DNA of 64,000 nucleotides from positions 1-64,000 of the forward strand of contig NZ_JXQM01000013.1 in NCBI RefSeq assembly GCF_000832065.1, read 5' to 3'. The translations under genes and the position numbers were made by a program. Positions 21,117 to 30,683 of this stretch are shown here, piece by piece. Positions within the stretch are counted from its first letter, which is position 1. Every line of letters begins with the position of its first letter. This stretch comes from Nitrosospira sp. NpAV. GTDB lineage: Bacteria; Pseudomonadota; Gammaproteobacteria; Burkholderiales; Nitrosomonadaceae. The notes beneath the pieces are model-generated. The model had not been told where the DNA came from, made no database searches, and worked only from the letters and a program-made list of their open reading frames with translations.

Positions 21117-23156
21117 ATGATCCCAGAACTCGGTAATTTCGCTCTGATCCTCGCGCTGCTGCTGGCGCTGATACAAGGTACCCTGCCTGTTATTGGTGCG
21201 GCCCGCGGCATTCCCTCATGGATTGCGCTGGCCCGGCCCGTGGTTCAGGGCCAGTTTGTGTTTATCGCCATCGCATTCTTTTGCCTGGCCTACTCGTTCG
21301 TCAACAACGATTTCTCGGTAATGAACGTCGCCCAGAACTCCAATTCCAAGCTGCCGCTGGAGTATCGTTTCGCCGCGACCTGGGGCTCGCACGAAGGCTC
21401 ATTGCTGCTGTGGGTTTTCATGCTGTCGGCTTGGTCGGTTGCCGTCAGCGTATTCAGCCGTCGCCTGCCGAATGAAATGGTGGCGCGGGTGCTGGGTGTG
21501 ATGGGACTGGTCAGCGTGGGTTTTCTGCTATTCCTGCTCCTTACTTCCAATCCCTTCGACCGCCTGCTGCCCGGCGCCCCGGAGGGCAGTGATCTTAATC
21601 CCCTGCTGCAGGATCCCGGCATGGTATTTCATCCGCCCATGCTCTATATGGGCTATGTGGGATTCTCCGTCGCATTCGCTTTCGCCATTTCTGCGCTGCT
21701 GAGCGGTCAGATGGATGCAACCTGGGCGCGCTGGTCCCGCCCATGGACCACCGTCGCATGGCTGTTCCTCACCATCGGCATCATGCTGGGCAGCTGGTGG
21801 GCCTATTATGAGCTCGGCTGGGGCGGCTGGTGGTTCTGGGACCCGGTGGAAAATGCCTCCTTCATGCCATGGCTGGTAGGAACCGCGCTGGTTCACTCAC
21901 TGGCGGTAACCGAAAAACGCGGCAGCTTCAAGAGCTGGACCGTGCTGCTGGCAATATGCGCATTTTCCTTGAGTCTGCTCGGTACATTCCTGGTTCGCTC
22001 GGGCGTGTTGACATCCGTTCATGCCTTTGCAACCGACCCCAAGCGCGGTATTTTCATCCTGGCATTCCTGGTTGTTGTCATCGGAGCCTCCTTGCTGTTA
22101 TTCGCTTGGCGGGCGCCCAAGATTGGCCTGGGCGGGAAATTTGAGCTGCTATCGAGAGAATCGTTGCTGCTTGGCAATAACCTGTTGATGATGGTGGCGG
22201 CGGGCAGCATTCTTCTGGGTACCCTTTATCCGTTGCTGATGGACGCGCTTGAACTCGGCAAGATATCGGTTGGGCCGCCCTACTTCGAAGCGGTATTCGT
22301 GCCACTGATGGCGCCGGCAGTTTTCCTGATTGGGGTGGGTCCGCTTGCGCGCTGGAAGCAGGCAAGCCTGCCTGAGCTGGCGGTACGTCTGCGCTGGGCG
22401 TTTGGCGTGAGTGTCGTCACCGCGCTGTTGATGCCGTTTGTCATGGGTGAATGGAAACCATGGGTGAGTTTCGGTTTACTGCTGGCTTTCTGGGTCATTG
22501 CCAGCATAGTGGTGAGCCTGCTTCAGCGCATGCAAAACAGCGGCAAGCAAGGTCTGTTCGCGAAGCTTGCCGCGCAATCGCGCAGTTATTACGGCATGCA
22601 TTTCGCGCATCTGGGCATAGCGGTATTCATTATCGGCGTAACGGTGGTCGGGGGTTATGAAACCGAAAAAGACGTGCGCATGGAAATCGGCGATACGGTC
22701 GAAGTCGGCGGCTACACGTTCCGTTTCAACGGCTCAAAAAAAGTGGCAGGTCCCAATTACATGTCCGATATGGGTGACATAGACGTATTGCGTAACGGCG
22801 AAAAAGTTCGCAGCATGGAACCGGAAAAACGGGTTTACGCCGCATCGGGTATGGCCATGACCGAGGCCGCGATAGACACGGGTATATTGCGCGACCTCTA
22901 CGTTGCCTTGGGTGAACCGCTGGAAAATGGAGCGTGGGTGGTGCGGGTTTACCATAAGCCATTTGTGGATTGGATCTGGTTCGGATGTTTGCTGATGGCA
23001 TTCGGAGGCGCGTTGGCGGTCACCGACCGGCGGTATCGCCTGGCAATACGCAAGCAACGTGAAGAGATCGACGACAGGAAAGTTGCCGGCAAGAAACTCC
23101 CGGTCGGCAGAAGAGCGCCGGCTGGGCCTCTGATTCCGGGAGGCAGGAAGGCATGA
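21117..23156 (+). CDS. ccmF: Cytochrome c heme lyase subunit CcmF
   Basis: A 679-residue polytopic membrane protein that transfers heme from holo-CcmE to apocytochrome c. It has the conserved WWD domain in GWGGWWFWDPVENASFMPWL and histidines around TWGSHEGSLLLWV and FHPPMLYMGYVG. Length matches E. coli CcmF (647) with a slightly longer charged C-terminus. A 96-base gap separates it from ccmE. Its stop overlaps the ccmG start as ATGA. Confidence 0.96.
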   Translation: MIPELGNFALILALLLALIQGTLPVIGAARGIPSWIALARPVVQGQFVFIAIAFFCLAYSFVNNDFSVMNVAQNSNSKLPLEYRFAATWGSHEGSLLLWVFMLSAWSVAVSVFSRRLPNEMVARVLGVMGLVSVGFLLFLLLTSNPFDRLLPGAPEGSDLNPLLQDPGMVFHPPMLYMGYVGFSVAFAFAISALLSGQMDATWARWSRPWTTVAWLFLTIGIMLGSWWAYYELGWGGWWFWDPVENASFMPWLVGTALVHSLAVTEKRGSFKSWTVLLAICAFSLSLLGTFLVRSGVLTSVHAFATDPKRGIFILAFLVVVIGASLLLFAWRAPKIGLGGKFELLSRESLLLGNNLLMMVAAGSILLGTLYPLLMDALELGKISVGPPYFEAVFVPLMAPAVFLIGVGPLARWKQASLPELAVRLRWAFGVSVVTALLMPFVMGEWKPWVSFGLLLAFWVIASIVVSLLQRMQNSGKQGLFAKLAAQSRSYYGMHFAHLGIAVFIIGVTVVGGYETEKDVRMEIGDTVEVGGYTFRFNGSKKVAGPNYMSDMGDIDVLRNGEKVRSMEPEKRVYAASGMAMTEAAIDTGILRDLYVALGEPLENGAWVVRVYHKPFVDWIWFGCLLMAFGGALAVTDRRYRLAIRKQREEIDDRKVAGKKLPVGRRAPAGPLIPGGRKA

Positions 23157-23677
23157 TGCGTTTCCTGCTGCCACTGGTAGCATTTATCGTACTGGTCGCT
23201 TTTCTGCTGATTGGTCTGGGCCTCAATCCGCGTCAGGTGCCTTCGCCGTTGATCGGAAAGCCCGCTCCCGAATTCCAGCTGGAGCAATTGCATGAATCGG
23301 AAAAGACGCTTACATCCAAGGACAATCTTGGCAAGGTATGGCTCTTGAATGTTTGGGCCTCATGGTGTGTTTCATGCCGCGAGGAACACCCGTTGCTGGT
23401 TGAATTGGCCAAATCAGGGATAGTGCCCGTCTACGGCCTGAACTACAAGGATGAGCGCGACCTGGCTTTGCAGTGGCTAAGGCAATTCGGTGATCCTTAT
23501 ACGGTCAGTATCCGCGACCCGGAAGGGCGAACGGGTATTGACTATGGTGTCTATGGCGTTCCGGAAACCTATGTGATCGACAAGAATGGGGTTATTCGAT
23601 ACAAACAGATTGGCCCGGTAACGGTAGAGGCACTGGAGACAAAAATTCTGCCACTGGTAAGGGAATTACAGGGATGA
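23153..23677 (+). CDS. ccmG: Thiol:disulfide interchange protein CcmG/DsbE
   Basis: A 174-residue thioredoxin-fold protein anchored by an N-terminal TM segment (LLPLVAFIVLVAFLLIGLGL) that reduces apocytochrome c or CcmH in the periplasm. The active site is Cys72-Val-Ser-Cys75 in NVWASWCVSCREEHPLL, with Ser where many CcmG proteins have Pro. The cis-proline loop is GVPETYVIDKNGVIRYK. Overlapping ATGA junctions on both sides tie it to ccmF and ccmH. Confidence 0.95.
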   Translation: MMRFLLPLVAFIVLVAFLLIGLGLNPRQVPSPLIGKPAPEFQLEQLHESEKTLTSKDNLGKVWLLNVWASWCVSCREEHPLLVELAKSGIVPVYGLNYKDERDLALQWLRQFGDPYTVSIRDPEGRTGIDYGVYGVPETYVIDKNGVIRYKQIGPVTVEALETKILPLVRELQG

Positions 23678-24225
23678 GTCTGATGTTTCTATCCGGTCCG
23701 CTGGACCTGGGCTGCCGCCAAACCCGCGCCGGAAGGCGGGGCGAACTTCTCAAGGCAAGTAGAATTTTCCTGCTGCTCGTCTTGGTGCTCGCACTTCCTT
23801 CGAGTTGGGCCAAAGAAGCCGCGCCGGTGGCGGAGGATCCGGAGATTGAGCGGCGCATGATTCATCTATCTGAAGATCTGCGCTGCCTCGTATGTCAGAA
23901 CGAATCGCTGGCGGGTTCACGGGCGGATTTTGCCAACGACCTGCGACGTGAAATCCGTGAGCAAATGAGAGCAAACAAGAGCGACAAGGAAATTATCGAT
24001 TTTCTGGTCGCCCGGTATGGCGATTTCGTGCTTTATCGCCCACCGGTTAAATCCACAACACTATTCTTGTGGTTTGGCCCGTTCATTTTTCTGGCAATAG
24101 GGGCGGTACTCCTGGTGGTTTATCTCAAACGCCGCCGCAGGCAGATTGAAGACCCGGTGCTATCCGAGCACCAGCGCGAGCAGGCTGAAGCCTTGCTAAA
24201 GGAAGGCAAGGGTAACAACGCATGA
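23674..24225 (+). CDS. ccmH: Cytochrome c maturation protein CcmH (CycL domain)
   Basis: A 183-residue periplasm-facing oxidoreductase of the heme lyase complex. The redox pair is Cys71 and Cys74 in LRCLVCQNESLAGSRADFAN, the canonical LRCxxC motif. A signal segment (IFLLLVLVLALPSSW) lies about 30 residues in from the overlapping ATG, so translation may start later than 23674. A C-terminal TM anchor (LFLWFGPFIFLAIGAVLLVV) ends the protein. The CcmI part is a separate gene, unlike the fused E. coli CcmH. Confidence 0.93.
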   Translation: MSLMFLSGPLDLGCRQTRAGRRGELLKASRIFLLLVLVLALPSSWAKEAAPVAEDPEIERRMIHLSEDLRCLVCQNESLAGSRADFANDLRREIREQMRANKSDKEIIDFLVARYGDFVLYRPPVKSTTLFLWFGPFIFLAIGAVLLVVYLKRRRRQIEDPVLSEHQREQAEALLKEGKGNNA

Positions 24226-25547
24226 CATCATTTTGGGTTGTAGCCGGCATTTTTATTGTCGGTGCTCTGCTGTTCGTGCTTCCTACGCTGCTGAGAAAGA
24301 AAAATCATCAAACCGGCACGGCACGCAACTCCACCAATATCAGTATCTATCGTGATCAGCTGGCCGAACTCGATAACGATTTGCGCAGCGATACTCTGAC
24401 ACGCGAGCAATACGAGCAAAGCAAGCGGGAACTGCAACAGCGGATGCTGGAAGACATTCCCGACGGAGAATCCATGACAACAGCTACGCTGATGGCCGGC
24501 GGCAACCGTAATGTCGCGACCATTGCACTGGTGGTACTGGCAATACCGCTGCTGGCGGTTTCACTGTATCTCTGGCTGGGCAATACGCGGGCGCTTACCC
24601 CGCAGCCCGCTGCCGAGCAAATGCCCATGGGGGGAATGACGGACGAAGGAGGTCATCAGAATTTTTCGACGGTACTGGAGAACCTGACCGCACGCCTCAA
24701 GGAACAGCCGGATGATGTGGAAGGCTGGATCATGCTGGGACGAACCTATGCAATCATGCAGCGCTTTCCCGACGCCAAGGTTGCCTATGAGAAAGTGATG
24801 GCCATGGTCCCGGAAAACGCGGAACTCCTGACCGATTATGCCGATATTGTTGCGATGACGAACAATGGAAGCCTGATGGGGCAACCTCTGGAACTGATCA
24901 ATAAGGCGTTGCGTCTCGACCCCAAGAATCCCAAGGCGCTGGCATTGGCGGGCACGGCCGAATTTGAGCAAAAAAGATTCAGCCAGGCGGCCGTATACTG
25001 GGAACAATTACTGGCACTCGTCCCGCCGGAGTCCGAGTTGGCACAGTCTGTAAGCAACAGTATTGCCGAAGCAAAATCATTGGCTGCAGGAAAAGGCAGC
25101 ACACTGGCAAGGGCACAGGAGCAGGCGCCGGGAGGTCAAAATCCTCCGCCCGCCGGGAACAAGCCGGGACAGGCCGCCGCCGCGGGCGCCGCTGCGTCGG
25201 GTGACGGCACGCTTTCCGGAAAAGTAACATTGAGCCCCGCCATGGCCGGTAAGGCGTCTCCCAATGACAGCTTGTATGTTTTTGCGCGCGCCAAGGCGGG
25301 TCCGAGGGCGCCGCTGGCGACGCTGCGCCTGCAGGTCAAGGACTTGCCAGCGACTTTCTCGCTGAACGACTCGATGGCCAGATCCGGCGTGCAGCTATCC
25401 AGCTTTCCCGATGAAGTGGTGGTAGGTGCCAGAATCTCAAAATCCGGATCTCCCATGCCGCAAAGTGGCGATCTGCAAGGCTTGAGCCAACCCGTCAGGG
25501 TAGGTGCCAAGGGGATTGATGTGGTAATCGATCAGACGTTACCCTGA
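24222..25547 (+). CDS. ccmI: Cytochrome c biogenesis TPR protein CcmI
   Basis: A 441-residue apocytochrome chaperone. Two N-terminal TM segments (VVAGIFIVGALLFVLPTLL and IALVVLAIPLLAVSLYLWL) flank a cytoplasmic loop with NISIYRDQLAELDNDLRSDT. A periplasmic TPR region follows (EQPDDVEGWIMLGRTYAIMQ, NPKALALAGTAEFEQKRFSQ). A Pro/Gly/Ala linker leads to a C-terminal beta-rich domain (LSGKVTLSPAMAGKASPNDS) found in the longer CcmI proteins. It is the last gene of the operon. Confidence 0.92.
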   Translation: MTSFWVVAGIFIVGALLFVLPTLLRKKNHQTGTARNSTNISIYRDQLAELDNDLRSDTLTREQYEQSKRELQQRMLEDIPDGESMTTATLMAGGNRNVATIALVVLAIPLLAVSLYLWLGNTRALTPQPAAEQMPMGGMTDEGGHQNFSTVLENLTARLKEQPDDVEGWIMLGRTYAIMQRFPDAKVAYEKVMAMVPENAELLTDYADIVAMTNNGSLMGQPLELINKALRLDPKNPKALALAGTAEFEQKRFSQAAVYWEQLLALVPPESELAQSVSNSIAEAKSLAAGKGSTLARAQEQAPGGQNPPPAGNKPGQAAAAGAAASGDGTLSGKVTLSPAMAGKASPNDSLYVFARAKAGPRAPLATLRLQVKDLPATFSLNDSMARSGVQLSSFPDEVVVGARISKSGSPMPQSGDLQGLSQPVRVGAKGIDVVIDQTLP

Positions 25548-25746
25548 CCCGGGCTACCGCGTAATTCCCGAGAAGTTATCCATACCAAAACATCGGGTGC
25601 AATAATGCGTGGAACGTTAATAAGCAACGCACATTGCGCCGGATGATAATCCACCCCAATACCCCACCACAATTACCGTCCGCTTAATTATCATTGCACC
25701 CTGAAAGTCGTATTGGGGTGCACGGATTCTTCCCTGCCAAGACCGT

Positions 25747-26187
25747 TCATGGCTGTGGCCGGAAATGGGTTTTCATATTTTCCAGGCCGTAACCGCGACG
25801 CGTATCAATGCTGAATGCGCCGGCGCCAAAGGCCGCTACTTGGAGCAGCCCACCCGTTATCGCGATATTCTTCAACAGCATGATGAATTGGGTCTGGTCG
25901 CCGATGGCGTTATGAAACAATGCACCCGCGGCCACGGTAAAGGTAGCCAAAGCCAGTGCGGCAATGCGTGTCCTGTAGCCCAATGCGAGCATGAGGCCGC
26001 CAATGATTTCCACGCCTATGGCGATCGCCAGCACCAGTGCCGGAAAAGGCAAGCCGATCGACGCGATATAGCCTATGGTCATTTGCGGAGCGGCGGCTTT
26101 ACCGAAGCCGCTTATCAGGAAGATTGCCGCCATCATCAGGCGACCGACCATTGGAAGGGCGGGAAGTGCTTTTTCATTGCTGTTCAT
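25747..26187 (-). CDS. DoxX family membrane protein
   Basis: A 146-residue protein with four hydrophobic segments and the family signature GRLMMAAIFLISGFGKAAAP, then LPFPALVLAIAIGVEIIGGL. DoxX-like proteins are linked loosely to redox stress and thiosulfate oxidation, but no activity can be assigned here. An AAGGAG site precedes the ATG. It follows the pirin gene by 59 bases on the same strand and is probably cotranscribed. Confidence 0.88.
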   Translation of the reverse strand: MNSNEKALPALPMVGRLMMAAIFLISGFGKAAAPQMTIGYIASIGLPFPALVLAIAIGVEIIGGLMLALGYRTRIAALALATFTVAAGALFHNAIGDQTQFIMLLKNIAITGGLLQVAAFGAGAFSIDTRRGYGLENMKTHFRPQP

Positions 26188-26246
26188 GGCAACTCCTTAA
26201 GTAAGAGTAATTAATTGAGGGATCCGGATATGACGACGTGGCGGCT

Positions 26247-27143
26247 TCAGGCGGAATACTCAGGAACCCGAATGTGGCGTTTTCGATTGAGTAGGTTCTC
26301 AGATTGAATCTGCCGGCCGATCCTTCTGATTTCAGCCTCGCCACGTTCGAGCGCCTCAGAACTCGTGTGCACGGAGTAGTAACCCAGGGCCAATTCGTGG
26401 GGATGCCCGATGGAAGAGCCAAGGATAAATTCGGTATCTCCATTCGCGCCGAAATCGATGGCTTGGCTTGACTCTTCAAATACAGCAATCTCGTTTTGCA
26501 GCGTCCAGTCCGCGGTGCGTAGTTTTCCCCGGTGCGTAGCAACCCAGGCGACGATGTGACCGGCTGGCGGCTGGTAGTGCCAGCGTTCGCCATCCTTCAG
26601 GCGTACGTGCAGATAATTCATCGGCATGCGAGTCCTGATCGGGCTCTCCGCCTGGCCGTACCGGCCGAGAATGACGCGCGCCGGGCCGCTCGACGGCACT
26701 TGCTCCGGAGAAAGGTACCGGCTATACGCTGATCCGTTTTCGTCTTCCGGGGGCAATGCCACCCATAGTTGATAACCCTTCAAGCGTTCGCCCCCGGCAA
26801 TGCCACCGCCATGCCATACCCCGCCGCCAGCATTCATCCATTCGACGCCGCCCGCGGACAGTATTCCCTGCTTGCCGGTGCTATCGTAATACCCGGTCTT
26901 TCCTGACAGCGGCAGAGTCACGGTCGCGATGCCAGAATGCGGATGCATGTTCATCGGGGGTCCACCTGGCGCCACGTCAAAGTAGTCGAGAAACACAAAA
27001 GGCTTGATCAGATTACCGAGATCGGATGGGCTGACGAGACGAGTCAAGCCCCCATGGTTGCTGCCCTGGGTGCGATCACGCACACGCCGCTCGGAAAGGG
27101 TATTCCTATTGAAAAAGAGTGTGCCTTCAACGATTGCATTCAT
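26247..27143 (-). CDS. Pirin family protein
   Basis: A 298-residue bicupin. The N-terminal metal site motif is MNMHPHSGIATVTLPLSG, followed by GGVEWMNAGGGVWHGGG, and the C-terminal pirin domain carries the HIVAWVATHRGKLRTADW stretch. Bacterial pirins include quercetinases and regulators of central metabolism; the substrate here is unknown. I place the start at the ATG at 27143 because GGAG lies seven bases upstream. A GTG at 27155 is in frame but would contain that site. It forms a unit with doxX, divergent from a LysR regulator. Confidence 0.9.
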   Translation of the reverse strand: MNAIVEGTLFFNRNTLSERRVRDRTQGSNHGGLTRLVSPSDLGNLIKPFVFLDYFDVAPGGPPMNMHPHSGIATVTLPLSGKTGYYDSTGKQGILSAGGVEWMNAGGGVWHGGGIAGGERLKGYQLWVALPPEDENGSAYSRYLSPEQVPSSGPARVILGRYGQAESPIRTRMPMNYLHVRLKDGERWHYQPPAGHIVAWVATHRGKLRTADWTLQNEIAVFEESSQAIDFGANGDTEFILGSSIGHPHELALGYYSVHTSSEALERGEAEIRRIGRQIQSENLLNRKRHIRVPEYSA

Positions 27144-27262
27144 TTTTTTCTCCACTTGATTTATGTCCTTCTAGCATGCGTGTTTCGATCTCGAGAGCAC
27201 GTATCTGGATTGCTTGAGTGTGTTTCCGTATTTCTGAAGTGACATGTTAAATACTGGATTAA

Positions 27263-27289
27263 TATCTGTGAAGACTATATATTTAGATA
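27263..27289. promoter_or_regulatory. Possible LysR-type operator
   Basis: In the divergent pirin/LysR spacer, TATCT (27263-27267) and AGATA (27285-27289) form an inverted repeat across 17 bases, in an AT-rich stretch just upstream of the regulator gene. Position and form fit an autoregulatory LysR site, but this is inference. Confidence 0.35.
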
Positions 27290-27312
27290 CAACATATCGT
27301 TAGGAGAGATAG

Positions 27313-28203
27313 ATGCTCGATGCGATGTCCTTAGATCAGCTGCGCACATTCATAGCTGCCGCGGATGAGGGAAGTTTTTCGGCTGCCGGTCGCAAATTGC
27401 GCCGGGCGCAGTCGGTCGTAAGCCAAACGCTGGCCAATCTGGAACTGCAAGTAGGGTTTACTTTGTTTGATCGAAGCGGCCGCTATCCTAAACTGACAGA
27501 GGCAGGGAAGGCATTGCTCACGAATGCGCGCGTCGTCATCAGTAGCATGGACGCATTCAAGGCAAAGGCGCGAACCCTGGAAGAGGGGTTGGAACCGGAA
27601 TTGGCCGTCGCTGTCGATGTGATGTATCCCATTGCAGCATTGACCGCGGCGGTGGGCGAATTTCACGAAGCTTTCCCCGCGATGCCGCTGCATCTATATG
27701 TCGAGGCGCTTGGCGCGGTGATGCAGCCCGTTCTGGATGGACGCTGCCGCATCGGGATAACCGGCCAGGTTCCCGAGGTGCCGGCAGACTGCGCTTCCGA
27801 TTATCTATTGAGTGTGCAAATGGTGACGGTTGCGGCGCCGTCTCACCCATTGGCGAAACAAGCGGGTGCCGTTGCCCGAACCGATGCGGCCAATCACATG
27901 CAGCTTGTTCTTACCGATCGTTCCACTCTGACGGACGGGCGCACTTTCGGCGTTCTTGCGTCACAAACCTGGCGGCTCGCAGACTTGGGCGCGAAACACG
28001 CATTTTTACGGGCGGGTTTGGGTTGGGGCAATATGCCCCTGCCAATGGTCGAGGACGATCTGTCGCGCGGAACCCTGGTTCGTATCGAACTGGAGCCGTA
28101 TTCTGTTACCGGCACCTGGCTTTCCATGTACGCGATTCACCGCAAGGATACGCCGCCCGGGCCGGCGGGCCGGTGGTTCGTGGAAAAATTGAAGCAAAGA
28201 TAA
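27313..28203 (+). CDS. LysR-family transcriptional regulator
   Basis: A 296-residue regulator. The N-terminal winged helix-turn-helix is LDQLRTFIAAADEGSFSAAG then RRAQSVVSQTLANLELQVGF, and the C-terminal two-lobed effector domain begins near residue 90 (LEPELAVAVDVMYPIAALTA). A GGAGAG site sits seven bases before the ATG. It is divergent from the pirin-doxX unit, which it probably controls. The 3' end faces the tandem repeat array. Confidence 0.92.
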   Translation: MLDAMSLDQLRTFIAAADEGSFSAAGRKLRRAQSVVSQTLANLELQVGFTLFDRSGRYPKLTEAGKALLTNARVVISSMDAFKAKARTLEEGLEPELAVAVDVMYPIAALTAAVGEFHEAFPAMPLHLYVEALGAVMQPVLDGRCRIGITGQVPEVPADCASDYLLSVQMVTVAAPSHPLAKQAGAVARTDAANHMQLVLTDRSTLTDGRTFGVLASQTWRLADLGAKHAFLRAGLGWGNMPLPMVEDDLSRGTLVRIELEPYSVTGTWLSMYAIHRKDTPPGPAGRWFVEKLKQR

Positions 28204-28280
28204 AAACGTGCGCAGTCGTGTCAACTCATGCGCCTTCGGATCGGGAGGCTGCGGAGGCGGCCCTCCGCCTGAGATGGCCA

Positions 28281-29010
28281 AGGCGTATAGTTTTCCTATG
28301 CAATGACGAGCAACGTGCATGGCTGTTCAGCGAACCCTTAAAAATGACGAGATTGGTGCCAGGCAAGGCGCGAGGAGGCGCATAGTTTTCCTATGCAACG
28401 ACGAGCAACGCCGCATGGCGGTCCAGCAAACCCTTAAAAATGACGAGATTGGCGCCAGGCAAAGCGCGAGGAGGCGTATAGTTTTCCTATGCAATGACGA
28501 GCAACGTGCATGGCTGTCCAGCGAACCCTTAAAAATGACGAGATTGGTGCCAGGCAAGGCGCGAGGAGGCGCATAGTTTTCCTATGCAACGACGAGCAAC
28601 GCCACATGGCGGTCCAGCAAACCCTTAAAAATGACGAGATTGGCGCCAGGCAAGGCGCGAGGAGGCGCATAGTTTTCCTATGCAACGACGAGCAACGCCA
28701 CATGGCGTCCAGCAAACCCTTAAAAATGACGAGATTGGCGCCAGGCGAGGCGCGAGGAGGCGCATAGTTTTCCTATGCAACGACGAGCAACGCCACATGG
28801 CGTCCAGCAAACCCTTAAAAATGACGAGATTGGCGCCAGGCAAGGCGCGAGGAGGCGCATAGTTTTCCTATGCAACGACGAGCAACGCCACATGGCGGTC
28901 CAGCAAACCCTTAAAAATGACGAGATTGGCGCCAGGCAAGGCACGAGGAGGCGCATAGTTTTCCTATGCAACGACGAGCAACGCCGCATGGCGGCTATCT
29001 CGTCATTTTT
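28281..29010. repeat. Tandem array of eight 95/96-bp units
   Basis: The phrase AGTTTTCCTATGCAA recurs at 28289, 28384, 28480, 28575, 28671, 28766, 28861 and 28957, so the period is 95 or 96 bases and eight units are present with only a few differences each. There are no unique spacers, so this is not a CRISPR array. The last unit (28913-29010) is a complete 98-bp element bounded by terminal inverted repeats, AAAAATGACGAGAT and ATCTCGTCATTTTT. In the other units the right end is replaced by a CCAGCAAACCC-type junction. The array fills the gap between the convergent LysR and ctaA genes and ends two bases before the ctaA stop codon. Both strands are open over short frames, but these are by-products of the repeat. 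Confidence 0.97.
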
Positions 29011-29012
29011 AA

Positions 29013-30023
29013 CTAGCGAAGCTGGTGATTGACCCAAAGGGCGGCGGTAAACAGCAGCAGCGCGCCAGCCTGGTGGGCTGCCGCCAGCGGTAGCGGAACA
29101 ACCAGCAGCAAAGTGGCAATGCCGAGACTTATCTGCACCATCAGCATGATCAATAGCAGATTGCAGGCAAGATGGGCCGAACCGGGAAGCGGCAGATTTT
29201 TGGATTTAAACCAGAAAATGGGTACCAGAATCGCCAATGTCCATGCGATCAGGCGATGATCGAATTGTACCGTCGCCATGTTATCGAAAAAATTGCGATA
29301 CCATGGCTCCAGCATGAATATCTCGGGTGGAATGATGTGGCCGTTCATTAATGGAAAGGTGTTATAGGCCAGCCCCGCATGGATACCCGCCACGAACCCT
29401 CCCGATAGAACCATGACGAAAATAAGTGTGGTAAGTCCCAGGGAGAAGCGGCGCAAACCTCGCAACTTTATGTTCCCATGCGATATGTCGGCAGGAGAAA
29501 GCAACCCTAGCGCCACCCGGAACATCGCGGCATAAATAATGAATGCAAGCCCCAGATGGGCTGTCAGCCGATATTGACTGACATGTGGATTATCAACCAG
29601 ACCGCTTTTTACCATATACCATCCCATCGCGCCCTGCAATCCACCCAGCACGAAAATTCCTGTCAGCTTGAGGCCCAATGGCCGGTCAATTCCTTTCCGG
29701 GCGAGAAAATATACAAATGGAATGAAGAAGGCCAATCCGATAACGCGTCCAAGCAGCCGGTGAAAATACTCCCACCAGAAAATGCCCTTGAATTCCTCCA
29801 GGCTCATGCCGAGATTGACTTTTTGGTATTGAGGTGTCTGATGGTATTTCTCGAAAAGCACTTCCCAATCGCTTTGACTGAGGGGAGGAATCGTGCCGAC
29901 GATGGGTTGCCACTCGACGATGGAAAGCCCTGAGTGGGTAAGCCGCGTTACACCGCCGACAACCACCATGGCAAATACCAGCGCGCAGCAGCTCAACAAC
30001 CAGATGGCAATGGGTTTTTGCAT
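29013..30023 (-). CDS. ctaA: Heme A synthase (COX15/CtaA family)
   Basis: A 336-residue inner-membrane enzyme that oxidises heme O to heme A for aa3-type cytochrome oxidase. About eight TM segments are visible. Conserved motifs are [20 protein letters not shown], the histidine helix [31 protein letters not shown] and [13 protein letters not shown]. Length and motifs match the proteobacterial COX15 type. It is downstream of smpB on the same strand, with an 80-base gap. The repeat array begins immediately beyond its stop. Confidence 0.94.
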   Translation of the reverse strand: MQKPIAIWLLSCCALVFAMVVVGGVTRLTHSGLSIVEWQPIVGTIPPLSQSDWEVLFEKYHQTPQYQKVNLGMSLEEFKGIFWWEYFHRLLGRVIGLAFFIPFVYFLARKGIDRPLGLKLTGIFVLGGLQGAMGWYMVKSGLVDNPHVSQYRLTAHLGLAFIIYAAMFRVALGLLSPADISHGNIKLRGLRRFSLGLTTLIFVMVLSGGFVAGIHAGLAYNTFPLMNGHIIPPEIFMLEPWYRNFFDNMATVQFDHRLIAWTLAILVPIFWFKSKNLPLPGSAHLACNLLLIMLMVQISLGIATLLLVVPLPLAAAHQAGALLLFTAALWVNHQLR

Positions 30024-30103
30024 GATAAAATAGAAATTTGCGATAGGCGGAAGTTAATGATTCATGGCTGACTGGAAACAGATCGAATGCGGCATGCGGG
30101 CGG

Positions 30104-30547
30104 TTATTTCGCGCGCATCAGGCGTTGCTTGTCACGCATCCACTCTTTCTGCTTCTCGGATTCGCGTTTGTCATGCTGTTTCTTGCCTTTGGCCAGCCCT
30201 ATTTCAAGCTTGATTTTCCCGGCCTTGTAGTGCATATCCAGCGGCACCAGAGTATAGCCAGCGCGCTCGGCCTTACCAATGAGCCGTTTGATTTCATCCG
30301 CGTGCAGCAACAATTTGCGGGTACGGACCGGGTCCGGGTGGATATGGGTGGATGCCGTCGGTAAAGGACTGATATGGCAGCCAATAAGAAACAATTCACT
30401 GTTGCGGATTATGACGTACGCTTCCTTTATCTGCACCCGTCCCGCGCGGATTGCTTTGACCTCCCAACCTTCAAAAACCACGCCGGTTTCATATTTCTCC
30501 TCGATGAAATAATCGTGAAAAGCTTTCTTATTCTGAACGATACTCAT
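30104..30547 (-). CDS. smpB: SsrA-binding protein SmpB
   Basis: A 147-residue partner of tmRNA in ribosome rescue. It has the oligonucleotide-binding barrel ([40 protein letters not shown]), the [20 protein letters not shown] tail that enters the mRNA channel, and a basic C-terminus. It is divergent from ratA-rnfH, a neighbourhood conserved in beta- and gammaproteobacteria. I found no ssrA gene in the window. Confidence 0.97.
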   Translation of the reverse strand: MSIVQNKKAFHDYFIEEKYETGVVFEGWEVKAIRAGRVQIKEAYVIIRNSELFLIGCHISPLPTASTHIHPDPVRTRKLLLHADEIKRLIGKAERAGYTLVPLDMHYKAGKIKLEIGLAKGKKQHDKRESEKQKEWMRDKQRLMRAK

Positions 30548-30683
30548 GTGGCAAGAAAAAGGGTGAGTTCCACGCGGGTTTCGTGTATTTTAACAGCTTT
30601 CAATGGGGTCTCGGTGGATCATAGCGCCGGGATGATAAATGAGTGTGAAATGAGCAGTCAAATGCCGGATTCAGGTTTATTCC

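Noticed and set aside
28281-29010. CRISPR array
   Set aside because: Units of 95/96 bp follow each other with no unique spacers and no cas genes are near. It is a simple tandem repeat.
28319-29037. Overlapping small proteins on both strands of the repeat array
   Set aside because: The frames arise from the repeat itself. They lack proper starts, shift at 95-bp steps and match no family.
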